DNA from: Sternotherus odoratus
Taxonomy: Eukaryota > Chordata > Testudines > Kinosternidae
Length of the DNA: 64,000 bases
Reading direction: 5' to 3'
Assembly: GCA_032164245.1 (NCBI GenBank)
Contig: JAVMKO010000003.1
Coordinates: 136,947,259-137,011,258, forward strand
Part shown: positions 10,365 to 23,074 of the stretch, piece by piece
How the letters are laid out: the number at the start of each line of letters is the position of its first letter
How positions within the stretch are numbered: the first letter of the stretch is position 1
Program-made: the position numbers and the translations under genes
Notes under the pieces: generated by a model
What the model was told of the DNA's origin: nothing
Databases searched by the model: none
Seen by the model: the letters and a program-made list of their open reading frames with translations, nothing else

Positions 10365-13300
10365 TTAACTTTCATTACAGGCTGCCTGCTGCCTACCTGT
10401 GTGTGGGGACTGGGAATAGAGCACAGAGCCTCTTCCTTCCCTAGCACTCAAATTCACAAGAATAAGAAAAGTGCTGACAAAGCACTTCTGACTTTCTAGT
10501 CAACATGTCTGGTAGTCACCACTGACTTCCAGGTATGCCGCATGACAAGGCCTCTACCCTGGCATTTTTAAGCAGCTGATACAGCAGGCAGTACATGCTG
10601 CTGATTGCTGTAGGACTCCTCTCAAGCTGCTTCTGCCTCTTTTTTATGCAGTCTGAATAACTTGTGTAACCTCCTCTAAAATGCTAAAGAATCAGGCCTT
10701 AGTTTTTTCAGATCATGAAAAAAAATGCACATAACTCATCGTATAGCATGCATAAATTACACTAGAACTATGTATTTGTATTTACACTTCACAATGAATA
10801 GTCCTGTTTGCAAATCACGTCATTCAGATAGGTCATCTCATGGCAAGATCTGCTATTTTGTGCATACTCCAGCTGTTTTGTGCAGCTTTGATGAAGATCG
10901 TGGTGGCTTGTAAAACAGATACCACCAAAAAGTGCTTTTTCATTACCAAAAGTACTTTGCTTATTTGTACACATGGTGATCATTAAGCTAGTTTCTTATT
11001 TTTCTAATTTTTCTCTACACATTTAAATCAGTATGTAAGGAGGAGTAAGCCAGTGAATGATAGTAACTAGTGTAGAGAACAAGTTGACACATCAGTTTCA
11101 GCCTGTGAACTAATACCAATTGATAAGGAAATCAATTTATATCTAAGTCGTGAAAAAAGTTAAACAAAAATGAAAGAGAAAAAGTAACTGACCAATAACT
11201 TACATTGCATTTACTCCAGCCTAAAAGTGGATACAAGAGGTTCCTGGAGTGAAATCCAATACAATGTCAGTGCAGTGCAGGAAGATAAAAAGCTACATGT
11301 GCAAAGTAATTTAAAAAATTGAACAGAGAACCTAGGGCCACCTTCTCTGTGCACCTAGATTTCCTGTAGACTTGAATTTTGGGCATAAAAAGAATACAGG
11401 ATCAGACCACCAGAATTTAATTGGCTGCTTTGCGTCTTCAATTCTATAACAGATGCTCATTTTCCTATGTTATCACTTTTCCATAGCTCTTCCACAGACT
11501 CGAAACTTGGCCTTAGGTCAAACTCAATTGAGGAGAGTTTGATATTAGGCAAGCATATCCTACCTTATAATATCTCACCTTTTCTTACTATCTAAACCTT
11601 CTTGTAGGATAGCATGCAAACTTTGCATTCACTGTAGCAGCTGGTGCTGAGTTTAATTTTAGAATTCAATGTTAGATAAGATGAATACATCTGAAACTTG
11701 AACAAGAGGTATTGTAAAGATTAAAAAAAGAAAGGAAAAGAGACAGTTTTGTACAGTACTTCAGAGAACTGTAAAACAAGATGCTAGACTTCAGTTTACT
11801 AACCATTAACATTTCTGGGGAAAATATAATTGTTGCAATTTTCATTAATAAAAAGCAATTCTTTTTTATTGTTATTTTTTCCTTACTTCCTTTTTAGGCT
11901 CTTGCTGTTAATGAAGAGGCAATGACTACAGCAATTTTATGTTCTAAGGATGTGGTTTTATTCACTTTTCATTCTGATCAATGATTCTTCCTTACCAAAA
12001 TCTATTCAATAGCCCTTCTTGATGTCTAACCCCCACAAAATAGGGGGTTGTTTAGGAGATGCTACTGATCAGCTACCGGTGGTTGACCATCACTTCTGGT
12101 TTTGTGATCAGGAATTCTGAGTCCAATTCCACACACACCTGTATTACCTTTATTCCAAAGCAGCAATGTAAATGTCTCAGTACCTTTTCACATGTCTATG
12201 TGCATGTGTGTGCACTCCTGTGTTTATACATGCATACATATTAATGTACTGCAGCATGTCGGTTTTACCTACCTAACAACCAAAGTGGTACAATCTTGGA
12301 TATCAGTCTATGCTGAAGTACTGTACCATAGGAATAATATTGCAGCCCCAGATTGTTACTTTATTTTCTATAAATGTTACATTTTACCCTAATATCCAAA
12401 TATATTCATTAAAAAGTTAACACTTGCCAACAATTATAATCTAAGAAGAGGGGTAACTGTGGCAGCCCAGAAATCACTGTTTTGTGACTATTAGCAAATA
12501 CTAACTTTTTAATATTAGTCACTATACTCCCAGGTCTATATGACAAATCATGTGGCTCAGAAGAACACATTCCAGACAGGGTTTCTTCATGGTTTGTAAC
12601 TGAAGTAGACGTTTACCATATGCATGGAAGGAGAAGGATGCGCACACATCTTAAAGATTTGGTGTTAATATGCTGCAGCATTACTAAAACTGCACAATAG
12701 GGTCTACAATTTTGGGGGTGATTAAAAGTCTTGCTGACCCAAAGTAGGCAAACAGTGGCAGAAGGTCATCTTCACCTAAAATTGTTGATGAAAAGAAGAA
12801 AAGTTGGAGTCACAGCAAACCAGGTGGGAGAATGATAGCTGGCCATGCCCCTTTTTGGATATTTTAGAAGTAGTACAATGCCATATTTGGGATACATGAG
12901 GTCCAGAGATCCTATCCCAAATACAACACCTTTGTCTTTACACTCTGAGGCACTGTTTGGTACATCCAAGCTGCAAACAGACCAGTGCTGTCAGGCTACC
13001 TTCATTGGATAGGTAAGATCCTGAGGTGTAAGTATTCAGATTCCTGCTACAATCTCCTTTTGGCCACATTTTATTACTTTCCTGTTCCTCTTCTAATGAC
13101 TCTCCATTCTTAAGCAGTTTTGAAAAACTAAACTGTATGATACCATCACCACAACCAGCATGATAGGCTAAAAGAGTCAGTATCCTTGTCCAATGTGAAG
13201 GAGAGCCTGCAGGAAGATATCGGAGCATGCCAGCCAGGGTTAAGAAGCTACAATGTACTGGTGTATGACTGATCAGTCAACAGAGTGTATCCTGCCTGCA

Positions 13301-14689
13301 GGGCACATCTGAAGCAAGAATCAGATGTTTTCCTTTGTCTATCTTTTATCTTCATTATGTCTTCTGATCATGGAAGAGCAAGGAAAAATCTTACCAAAAA
13401 TAATAGAACCAAAACTCAGGCAAGCTGTGCTTTTATGAATAAAACAAAGTTACAACAACAAATTGCAGAACAAAACTATAACAGAAGAGAAAACATAAGG
13501 TAAATGTACTCAGTACAGCCACCACAACGTCTCTGTAAAAAACGTCATACAAGGTCATCCAGCCAGTCTTCCCACCCTACCTCTCCAGCCATCATATATT
13601 GCAATAGCTCCACTCCTGACAGCCATCAAGAAGTCATCCCACAGAGTCCACCGTACCCACTGACTTCCTGCTGCAATTGAGAAAGTCAGGCTGTGAAACA
13701 GGAAATAAGAGACCAAGTTCTGGGTCTGCAATAGTTCAAACAGTACTATGGGCTGCAAAACAATCCTTAGTGGATGCTATATGATTTGCAAACACATACA
13801 GAGAACTGAGCGTGCACGGAAAAGCAGAAAGCTCTCTCTCGTGGTTTTCCCACTGGCAAGCCACATTCTGACCAAAGGGCCAAGGAATTACTATTCAAAG
13901 TTGAAAACATGCATGCTAGAACATGGAAAAAAGCTACTTAAGCAAATGGTTTAGATCATTTAGAAGCATTTTAGTTTCTTAAACAAGTAGAAAGTTTCAC
14001 CGTTTTCTTTTAAATCCAGCAACTGAATCCTGAAACAATGTGAACATTGTAAGACAAGTACGAAGTATCACCACCGTTATTGTGATCTGAAGAAATACAC
14101 AGACAACATTGACATTGTCCTGAATGTGTGCTTCCCCCTTCACACACTAGGGATAACATCGGTCTTTACATTACTTTTCCTGGCTTCTAACCTGATTTAA
14201 TCATATTTAAAATTGGACTTTATACTTTGCTCATTACACACCAGGACTGTATAGTTGTCTCTTCCAAGAAACCGGGCACCCTTCTTTGGGTACAAGCCTG
14301 AACGGCTTAAGTCAGCTTATCTACAACAGCAAGCAGCTTCTTTTACACAGAATATCATAATTTTAACTCACTAGGCAAACATTAGTGAATTAAATAAAAT
14401 ATGTAAATTTTACCCTTCAAATCCCAGCAGTAACACAAACACAAACATAATTACTGAGGTATTTAGAAGTGACATTTATTTATGGAGAAAAACTTTCAAA
14501 ACCAGTAATAATTTCTTTAGTTTGTTACAAGTGGCCATATAAAAAAATTAAGATACCACAATAATAAACTCAGCCTTAGAATACCTCTTGCTTCTTTCAA
14601 GCACTGTTTAACAACATCTTTACTGTAAACAAATTTTTGTTTGGATGACTCCAAAAATAGTTAAGAGGAACATTTTCAACTCCTACAGG
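10365..14689. other. AT-rich non-coding stretch
   Basis: No gene, RNA or element is recognised over 4.3 kb. All open frames are short, lack family signatures and are not flanked by convincing paired splice sites. It is probably intron. Confidence 0.45.
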
Positions 14690-14694
14690 ACACC

Positions 14695-15469
14695 TGTCAA
14701 CCATACAGTAGCCTAGAATTCCTGCTTATCTGTAAGGGGTTAAGAAGCTAAAAAGAACCTGGGGGCACCTGACCAAGGGCTGAAGATGCTTTCAACCCTG
14801 GGGGGAGTAAAGTGCTTTGTCTGTGTCTCTGGTTCGCTCTGGGGCTTCCAGATGAATCAAACAGCTTTTCTTCTCTCCACTTAATTCTATATTCACTTAC
14901 TGATTTCTGGTTAGAAATTTAGCCAGGCAAGGCATATTACTTATATTTGTTTCTCACTTGTGAATTTCTCAGGGTTTTTTTAGGGACATATTTCTGTTTT
15001 CTCTAACTTTGAGACCTCAGCAGAGGGGGGAATTCCTCTGTGGTGTGGGTTTTTCTTTGATTCTTTTTGTGACTGTAAAGTGTTTTTTCACCTATTCCTA
15101 TAGAGGTATTTTGTTTCTCTCACTTTCCTTTAATTAAAATCTTCCTCTTAAGAATCTGACTGATTTTTTCCAATGTGTAGATCCAGGCTTTTGGATCAGG
15201 CTCACCTCGCAGAATTGGTGAGGGTTTTTTTCTCAAGCCTTTCCTAGCAAGAGAGGTATAGGATTGGGGAAAAGAGGGGGCTTCAAGTGCCCCTGCCCCT
15301 AGTTCTTGGGGTGCACTTGATGGTGGCAGCATACTGTTCCTCCAGATACAGAAGAAGCTTATGCCTGGAGAAAGTTTAACCTAAGCTGGTAAAATAAGCT
15401 TGTTTTTCCCCCCCATGTGGGTCCCCACATCTGTACCTTCGAGTTCAGAGTGGGGAGGCAATCCTGACA
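14695..15469 (+). repeat. Solo ERV-type LTR
   Basis: It starts TGTCAACCATAC and ends CAATCCTGACA, flanked by ACACC and CCACC (4 of 5 matching target duplication). It is a diverged copy of the LTR at 60096-60899 in opposite orientation. Both share GGTTAAGAAGCT, TTCGCTCTGGGG, GCCAGGCAAGGCAT, TGACTGATT, GATCCAGG and CACATCTGTACC in the same order. The polyadenylation region is at about 15130 (ATTAAA). There is no internal sequence. Confidence 0.8.
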
Positions 15470-15494
15470 CCACCTGACTAGTTTTATCCTTCTA

Positions 15495-15666
15495 GGCCCC
15501 AATTCAGCACAGCACTTAAGTATGTGCTTAATTTTAGTCATGTGTTTAACTCTCATTGACTTCAATGGGACTGAAACATGTGCCTAAAGTTAAGTATGTG
15601 CTTAAGTGATATGCTGAACAAGGATGGGTTTCAGCTCATGCTTAAAAGCTTTCCTGAATTGGGGCT
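15495..15666. mobile_element. Palindromic MITE
   Basis: The ends are inverted: GGCCCCAATTCAGCA at the left and CCTGAATTGGGGC at the right. Inside, CTTAAGTATGTGCTTAA recurs in inverted form around a centre at CCATTGACTTCAATGGG. It has no coding capacity. A partial copy of the family lies near 41975-42055. Confidence 0.65.
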
Positions 15667-15729
15667 ATATATCAACACAAACAGGGCATGTACTTGTCCA
15701 GATTTTACTCACATGCAGGCCTTGGAATG

Positions 15730-16137
15730 TACCGTATTTTTCGTCCCATAGGACGCTCCGGCGTATAAGACGCCCCCGCGTTTTCGGACCAAAAAAAAAA
15801 AAAAAAAAAAAAAAGCGCCGCTTTTTTCGCGCCGCTCTCCCGTCCCCGCCGCGCGGGCGGGCTGCTGGGAGCGCGCCGCTCTCCCGTCCCCGCCGCGCGG
15901 GCGGGCTGCTGGGAGCGCGCCGCTCTCCCGTCCCCGCCGCGCGGGCGGGCTGCTGGGAGCGCGCCGCTCTCCCGTCCCCGCCACGCGGGCGGGCTGCTGG
16001 GAGAGCGGCGCGAAAAAAGCGGCGCTTTTTTTTTTTTTTTTGGTCCGGCCGATATTCGGCGTATAAGACGCCCCCCCCTAATATTGAAAGTATTTTTGGG
16101 GGTTAAAAAGGCGTCTTATACGCCGAAAAATACGGTA
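15730..16137. mobile_element. DNA transposon with CCGTATTTTTCG terminal inverted repeats
   Basis: The left end TACCGTATTTTTCG is matched by CGAAAAATACGGTA at the right, and GGCGTATAAGACGCC recurs inside both ends. The flanking TA on each side would fit a TA target duplication. The interior holds A/T homopolymer tracts (inverted to each other) around a GC-rich tandem array. Non-autonomous; superfamily not resolved. Confidence 0.7.
15829..16004. repeat. 44-bp GC-rich tandem array, four copies
   Basis: Units begin at 15829, 15873, 15917 and 15961, each starting GCGCCGCTCTCCCGTCCCCG and ending GGGCTGCTGGGA. The first three are practically identical, and the fourth has one clear change (CGCCACGCG). 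The array lies wholly inside the DNA transposon. Confidence 0.9.
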
Positions 16138-16369
16138 CTTACATTTTTCTACTAGTATTTGTGAATATTTGTTTGAAATTGAAAATGAATTTGATTAAAC
16201 CTTATTTGCGAATCTCTTGTTTGCTGTCTGTGAATATTACAGTACTTGAGCGTTACTTGTGAGAAGTTAATTTTAAACTTGAATGCTCGACTATTTGGCA
16301 CACGTGAATTTTGAAGTATATGCCTTAATGCTGAATTGGTCACTATGAACTGTGTATTTTATTAATTAT

Positions 16370-16500
16370 TACTATTTATAATGCAGGAGCAACTAGAAGC
16401 CTCCAAGTCAGGGTCCATTGAGCTAGGCACTGAACAAACTAATAACAAATGACAACCCTTGACTCAAAAAGCTTACCTTCAAATCTAGAATCTAAAATTC
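16370..16500. repeat. Ancient dispersed repeat fragment
   Basis: The motif GTCCATTGAGCTAGGCACTG followed by ACAAAC.AATAACAAATGACA and CAAAAAGCTTAC resembles a widespread amniote repeat end that I recognise only by its core. Family unknown. The rest of 16138-16865 shows nothing recognisable. Confidence 0.4.
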
Positions 16501-16865
16501 AGCATCACTTGGCAGTTACATAAGTTACATAGGATACGGTTTCTTTTCCTTAACTGGATGACTTATACAATGAACCAATGCAATAAACCTCACAATTAGC
16601 ATTGTGTCAATTAGTTACAGAAATCATCCAATGAGATAAGAGAAACAAAAAACTGTGAATTCTAATTATCTTCAATTTGAGAATGACTGTCCAATAAAGG
16701 TTATTTGATGAAGAAAAGTAATTAATTTTGAATAATGAATTCTGGCCATTTGAGAATTTAGTGATCCATTCATAGACAATCTGGAGACAGAAAGAAAGGC
16801 AAAATTTGCTGAATAATTTGTTGTGAATTATTTGCTTATCTCTAGCCCAGATACTTCATCTACAA

Positions 16866-17168
16866 CAGGAGTAGGCAACCTATGGCACGCGTGCCAAAGT
16901 CGGAACACGAGCTGATTTTCAATGGCACTCACACTGCCGGGATCCTGGCCACCGGTCTGGGGGGCTCTGCATTTTAATTTAATTTTAAATGAAGCTTCTT
17001 AAACATTTTAAAAACTTAATTTATTTTACATACAACAATAGTTTACTTATATATTATAGACTTATACCTTCTAAAAATGTTAAAATGTCTTACTGGCACG
17101 CAAAACCTTAAATTAGAGTGAATAAATGAAGACTCGGCACACCACTTCTAAAAGGTTGCCGACCCCTG
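16866..17168. mobile_element. hAT-type non-autonomous transposon
   Basis: Terminal inverted repeats are CAGGAGTAGGCAACC at the left and GGTTGCCGACCCCTG at the right. They are flanked by ATCTACAA and ATCTACAG, an 8-bp target duplication with one difference, as expected for hAT. The interior is AT-rich and non-coding. Confidence 0.9.
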
Positions 17169-19717
17169 ATCTACAGGCTGCTATCCACCACCAAAGACAT
17201 CATCAGAAAAGCTTTTGGTTGCTGTGGAGAGTCACAAAGCATACGGTCTATATTTGGGGAATATTTTATTTTATGCTATTCTGATCTATGCAAACTGTTC
17301 CCATATTAACTCAGTGATGTTTGCAATGAGCACAAGAATGGCTTAGATTTTGTAAAAGCTGTCAACAGCCATTTGGAAATGCACTGGTTTTCAGGTTGCA
17401 TTATGCTTTGAGAACCTGACCTTTAGAATCAGTGAATGTTCTTCAATAACAACTTTGGGTACCTAATGCTCAAAGTGAGCATGCATAGCTATAATAGCAT
17501 TATTGTTACTACTTCTTTTTTTTTTTTTTTTTTTTTTTTGCCTTTTGCACTAGACAGCTAAGATTCTTAGCATCTCAAAATGTGAAGATGGTGAAAAAGA
17601 AAACAGTGCAGGAATCTATAGCTCTTCCTGATGTTTGATGGACTCCTTCAATAACCTTGCAGTCATGACATGATTAGTCATGGAGCTAATGAATGCGATT
17701 TGTTTCACATACCACATTGCAGAACTGATTCTTCCACACCAAATCCCTTGGAACATTAGGCATTCAGTAACCGTATGACATTATTTGTACTTGCAATTGC
17801 TGCTACTCCTCATTTTTCTTTGTTTATAAAGAGCACTTACTTTTCCCACATAGCTTAAAACACAACAGCTTGTACCAACAAAAACAAAACTTTAAGAGGC
17901 AACCCCTAAGTTTGCTCACCCAGCGTTTGCATTTGCAAGAAACCTTTTGCATATGCAAATATGGGACATGCATCCACAGACTGAAAAATTAAATTTGCCC
18001 TTAACTGTATGTTTGAACATTCCCCATTTGGGGGTGAAAAATCATTTACATATTTAGACTTGGGTTTTTGACTTCTTAGGGATCCTACAAAAACAATATA
18101 AGGCCAACTGCAGTTATGTGCCACATTTAAAGAGGAGCCCTCAAGACTTATGGCCAAATTCAGAGCTATTGTAGGCAGGCAAAACTACATTAGTGATTAT
18201 TCCATAACTGCTATTTACAATAGGTCAGAATTTGGCCCTAAGGGTTTAACAGTAGCACATATCAAAATACACACTAATACCAGAACTAACCCTGCTGCTG
18301 CTAATATTAATTAGGGTAATAATGAAACAATCCAACAAAATCTGCATTTGTGCAGATACTACTAGCAGATGCAGAACTATTCAGCTGAGTTGAACCCTAG
18401 CACAGACTCAGAATGTAAAAATTTACTCCTTAACTCTGGGTCTCTAGCTGCTAGCAGGCAGGCATCCTAGGAGCAAATAGTCTTTGTTGATTTACCCTGA
18501 CACTAAATATTTCATCATATCTGCATGATAGTATCTCCACCAGCTTCCTTAGACCAATATGATACATAGCCTTAAAGCAGGTATGACTGAGAACGTTCAC
18601 TTACTCCTAATTCTTGACTATGTCACACAACCACAAATGTAACTCTTTCTTCCCAGATCTCAATAGGTAAAACCACTGGGGAAAAAAAAAATCTAGAAAT
18701 ATTGTGTGTAAGCATTTAAGACACTTCTTCCATCCCAGGATATTCACCCGGTCTTTCACCACTGCCATATCTAAGCACAGATGGCTCTGACCCAGTGGCT
18801 TTTATCTCTGCTTGCAAGCTAGTTCAGTTCCAAGCTCAGTTAACTTTAACAATGCCTACAAATAACCTCCTTAAACACATTTTTGGCTCTGAGAAGTCAG
18901 GATTAGAGTTCCATAAGTGGGTCAATCTCCAGCTTCAACAGCTCTCAGAAGAGAGTGGCATATATTTGGACACAGAAAGTGCCCATGGTGCCATCAAGAC
19001 TCTTGCTGAATAGAATACATGGGTACAGAAGCCAAATCTGTGATGCTCAACAGGGCTGAAGCCGACATTTTAGCCTTTTGATACTGGGTTTTTGTTAGCA
19101 AGTTGTAGGATGTTTTCAGATGATAAAATAAATGGAGTATGCACCTACACAGCTAGCCTAACAATCTAATGACTACTCCATATGCTATCAAACAGAGGAT
19201 CCTAGGCTGACAACTGAAGTTGGTCTTGAGCCAAGATGACGATATTTTCAATATTTCAAAAAACTCACAGGAAAGTCATAGGTGGAACTACAGAAATCAA
19301 CTCGAGGAAGCAAGAAAATCAGTCAGCCCGGGCTAACCCAGGCTAATGTCTGTCCCCCCCACAGCACATTGTATCTCCTCCCTTCACAAACACCAAACAA
19401 ATAACCTTTCAAAAATTGGTTACGTAGTATATCATTTTGCATTTATACATTCTATTAAGTAATAACCTTTTTTTTTAAAAAAAAAAAAGCATGTCCCCTC
19501 TGCATTGGGTTTTTCTCTTCACTCTATGTTTTGCCCCTTTTCTCTACTGTGAGCCTTCGGACTGACTTTGAAACAGTGTGGAGGGCATCGTCCTTCCAGT
19601 TCACCTAGATTTGAAAATGCACTTAAGATGGAGTCTTTTATGATAGCAGACCAACATAGAGGACAAGGAGAAGAATGATACATTTTACATCTATACAGTG
19701 GTCATCATTAATGAAAA
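17169..19717. other. Non-coding stretch
   Basis: Apart from a poly-T run at about 17515-17539, nothing is recognised. There are no supported exons or RNA genes. Confidence 0.45.
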
Positions 19718-19915
19718 TTTTAAGTGAGGGTAATTAACCATTGGAACATCTTAGCAAGGGATGTGGTGGATTCTCCATCATTTATAATCTTTAAATCAAG
19801 ACAATGTCTTTCTAAAAGATAGGTTTAGTTTAAACAGAATTTATATGCTTGATGCAGGAATTCCTGGGTGAAATAGTATAGCCTTTGTTAGATTAGATTG
19901 TTATAATGGTCATAT
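19718..19915 (+). repeat. CR1 LINE 3' fragment
   Basis: The run GTAATTAACCATTGGAACA, then ATGTGGTGGATTCTCCATCA, then TAAATCAAGAC and TTTCTAAAAGAT, is the conserved end of the CR1 reading frame and 3' UTR. It is old and lacks a clean terminus. Confidence 0.75.
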
Positions 19916-19924
19916 AATGGAGTT

Positions 19925-20010
19925 GCAGGGCTTGAACCCTTGGGACTTACGCATGCGAACTATTAACACTACACTAACTAATAACTAACTCAGCTAACTA
20001 CGGAAATCAA
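19925..20010 (-). pseudogene. tRNA-like sequence (pseudogene or SINE head)
   Basis: On the minus strand TAGCTGAGTTAGT resembles an A box with D-arm. After the right spacing, GGGTTCAAGCCCTGC resembles a B box with T-arm. The arm pairing is degraded, and no clear anticodon stem or SINE body follows. Confidence 0.3.
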
Positions 20011-20270
20011 ACCCTAAAGTGGATAGAAGCTAAAGAACTGGGGAGAGTTTGTTGGGCAAGATGTCACAGTTCCAGTGATGGTCACTGAGGTAAGAAGGAA
20101 CTGAGGAGGCACTGGGTTGGCAGGGTATATATAGAGCACTATGGTGGCACCACTCCAGAGGGCTCCACACATCTAATTGGAATCAATATGAGCAATCACT
20201 CCAAGAATTTTTATGTATTTTATAAACATTGTGATTTATTACAATATTTTTAGACTATTGTTTTTGTTGC

Positions 20271-21114
20271 TGTAATGGGGTCACCACTCGCCTCTCACGA
20301 GCACCCTTTTCTGTGGCTGATTTGCCTGTGATCAGTTGTTTTGGGGGGCAGCACCCACCTCTTGCAGGCAGCTGCCTCTTTGGTTGGTTGGGTGTCAGCC
20401 TGCTTTTAGTTCTTATATAGGGGTGGCACTCACCTCTTGTGAGCATCCCCGGCAAATGGTTCTCTCAGTGGGTCTTCAGCAACTCAACCGTCCAGCTGAG
20501 CTGCATACACTGTTCTCCCTTCTGGGGTATTTAATCCCAAATTCTTCTCAGCGCTCTGGTATGGGACCGTACTTTTTATGCTTCTTTTCGCTACCTTCTT
20601 CTACCACCCAGCTGGGTCCCATCTCAGTACCCTCAGCTGCTGTCTTTTCAGCAGCCCTCCCATGGCTCAGGCTGCAGCCAGACCAGCAGGAACCATCTTG
20701 GTACCCTCTTCTGGTCTGGTTGGGTTCAGTGCTCAGTCCCCCGGGGCTCAGCCTGCCCTGGCCTTTTTGTGGTCCTGCTGCTCGTTCAGCCAGCCAGGCA
20801 CCAGGTCTTTGGTAGCCAAGCCGGGCTCAGTTCTGTCTGGTGAGCTCTCCAAAGTGAGCTGTCCATGGTCCTGCTGTTCAGCTAGCCAGCCAGCCACCCA
20901 CGCAGTCCTCCCTTATCAAGCTCTATTCAGAAACTGAAGGCTCTGCTCCACTGTTTGCCTTTTATCTGGTCCTTCTGGTCCCTTATTGGTCACTCCAGCA
21001 GCCCCTCTGATTGGCCACTCTTCTGCCCCTTTAGACTTCCTGGAAGACTTCTTGCTGTTCTATTCTGGGGCAGGGTGACACAGGGACCTTCTGGACCTAG
21101 TCCACCCTGCCACA
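20271..21114 (-). repeat. Solo LTR with perfect 5-bp target duplication
   Basis: It is bounded by TGTAATGGGG (left) and CCCTGCCACA (right) and flanked on both sides by GTTGC (20266-20270 and 21115-21119). Read on the minus strand it begins TGTGGCAGGGTG, like the LTRs at 32133 and 48132, so these three belong to a related Gypsy/ERV-type group. There is no internal sequence. Plus-strand open frames here are chance. Confidence 0.88.
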
Positions 21115-21468
21115 GTTGCTCTAGTCACAAAATATCTATTTCTCCAGCTCTGGAGGACACCCAGAGCATATTAAACTTGTGTTCTTCCCATAAGGTATGC
21201 CATGGTACTGGGTGGGCTGGAGTCTTAGGAAGACATGAGTGTCTATGCAGGCACTAAGATTCTCTCCTCAGGATCCACCTAGATCTCAGTGGTCACCAAG
21301 CTTGCAACTCTGATTAGTCCTCTGGGATGCACAAGTGCCCAGGTTGTGGCCCTTAGAAGGCAGCATGGACTGAGAGAGCAAGCCATTTGAATGGAAAGAA
21401 CTCCAAGCCATAAGTCAACAACTACACGTCAGAAATACTTAAGTTTACTGATTTTTGGCCACTCTGAA

Positions 21469-21702
21469 TATGTCTACTCAGCAACCAAGCACACGTGGGT
21501 GGCCCCTGTCAGCTGACTTCGGCTTTTGGGGCTCAAACAGTGGGGCTGTAAAACTGTGGTGTATACATTTGGTTTGGGCTAGAGCCCACAGAATCCAAAA
21601 GCTCTAATGTCGACACCACAATTTTACAGCCCCACAACATGAACCCCACGAGCCTAAGTCAGTTGACATGGACCACCTGCTTAACTTCTGTGTAGACATA
21701 CC
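21469..21702. mobile_element. Palindromic MITE
   Basis: The ends TATGTCTAC and GTGTAGACATA are inverted. Nested inverted blocks include AGTCAGCTGAC-like arms and a GTGGGGCTGTAAAA/TTTTACAGCCCCAC pair. Non-coding. Confidence 0.7.
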
Positions 21703-22202
21703 CTCTAAAAATCAACTATAACATTTTGTAAGTGGAATAGCCTGCAAGCTGTTCAGTTTTTATAACACAACCTCACCTCTCAGATAATAGAAGCATTTAA
21801 CCACACATTAGTGCAAGGTGAGACATTAGGCTAAGGAGTATTTCACACCACACAAAACACTATGTGTTCGGTCTTGATTCTGGTTCCACTGAAGTTGATA
21901 GTAGGTATGCCATTGACTTCAATGGGAGGAGGATCAGACACCTTCCTTTCATAAACATGGCTAAACAAAAACTAAACAAGGCAATCTTCCAATATGGAAC
22001 TCCTCTTTTCATGCAAAATGAGTGTTAAGATTCAGATGCTTCCATTTGAAATATAAGCAAAATCAAAATTCTTTGAAAATGAGGACTTCTTTAGAAAATC
22101 CTGTATATTTGCTCAAGTGACTGAACTGTATATTAAATCTGAAATGCCTTTTCCAAACACTACCCCTTCATTTTTTCCGGCTTCTATGTCTGGGTGCCAT
22201 TT

Positions 22203-22533
22203 AGGGTTGCCAAATGGCTGGTTTTGGGGGACCTGGGAATCCTAAATGGCATCTGAACCCAAAGTCCAGTTACTACAGGGTAAAGGGAGGCACTGGATCA
22301 TTAACCCGCACCAGCCTCTGCTCAGCTGGGCCCACCTCTTACCTGCAGGCAGGCTCCTTGAGACAATACAGCAAGTGACAGGGGAAGGGGGTGAGAGAAG
22401 TGAGTGACGGAGGTGGAGCCTTGGGGGGGGGGAAGAGGTGGGGCAGGGAATGGAGCCGGGGGGGAGGGGGGGGGAAGAGGCAGACAGGTCCTTCTGGGGT
22501 CTAGTTATCAACCATTAGAAAGGTGGCAACCCT
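22203..22533. mobile_element. MITE with AGGGTTGCCA ends
   Basis: The left end AGGGTTGCCAAATGG pairs with GGTGGCAACCCT at the right, flanked by TA on both sides. The interior is G-rich on the plus strand. Superfamily not assigned. Confidence 0.6.
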
Positions 22534-22770
22534 ATGGTCAAGTCATATATAGTCTCCCCGTTTCTCCTTTAAGGCAAGACAGATTCCCACCAAACAATAA
22601 TCCAACAAGTTCACATCCAGGCTTTGTCCTGAGTAGGCTCAGTTGTCCTTCTGTCAGATTGTTTTCAGACCACTTCCCTTGGTGGGCTGGTAGGGGAATT
22701 CAGACCCTGTCCCCACCACTCTAAGTTGTAGCCCAGGAACCTTGAGAAAGCAACTAAGTTTTACTTCCTT

Positions 22771-23070
22771 AGGGTACATCTATACTACTTGCTGGATCGG
22801 CAGATAGTGTTTGATGTATCGGGGATCGATTTATCATGTCTCGTCTAGACATGATAAATTGATCCCCAAACGCGCTCACCATTGACTCCAGAACTCCAGC
22901 TCTGCAAGAGGAGTAAGCGGAGTTGACGGCGGAGCCGCCACGGTCGACTTGCCGCCATGAGGACAGGCAGGTAAGTCGAACTAAGATACTTCGACTTCAG
23001 CTATGTGAATAGCATGGCTGAAGTTGCATATCTTAGTTTGAACACGCCCCCTAGTGTAGCCCAGGCCTTA
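22771..23070. mobile_element. MITE with internal palindrome
   Basis: The left end is AGGGTACATCTATACTAC and the right end CTAGTGTAGCCCAGGC. CCTTA occurs at both borders. At 22821-22866 a nearly perfect palindrome (GGGGATCGATTTATCATGTC and its complement) surrounds TCG. A fragment of the same family is at 10017-10091. Confidence 0.65.
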
Positions 23071-23074
23071 GACT

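Noticed and set aside
13285..13503. Possible exon with flanking GT/AG
   Set aside because: GT and AG dinucleotides are expected by chance, there is no polypyrimidine tract or conserved peptide, and the frame is rich in Lys/Asn like AT-rich noise.
19925..20010. Functional tRNA gene
   Set aside because: The B-box arm is good, but the acceptor and anticodon stems do not pair, so it is listed only as a tRNA-like relic.
20336..21257. Plus-strand open frames of 100-160 codons, some hydrophobic
   Set aside because: They fall within an antisense solo LTR with a perfect target duplication; the CT-rich sequence mimics signal-like peptides.
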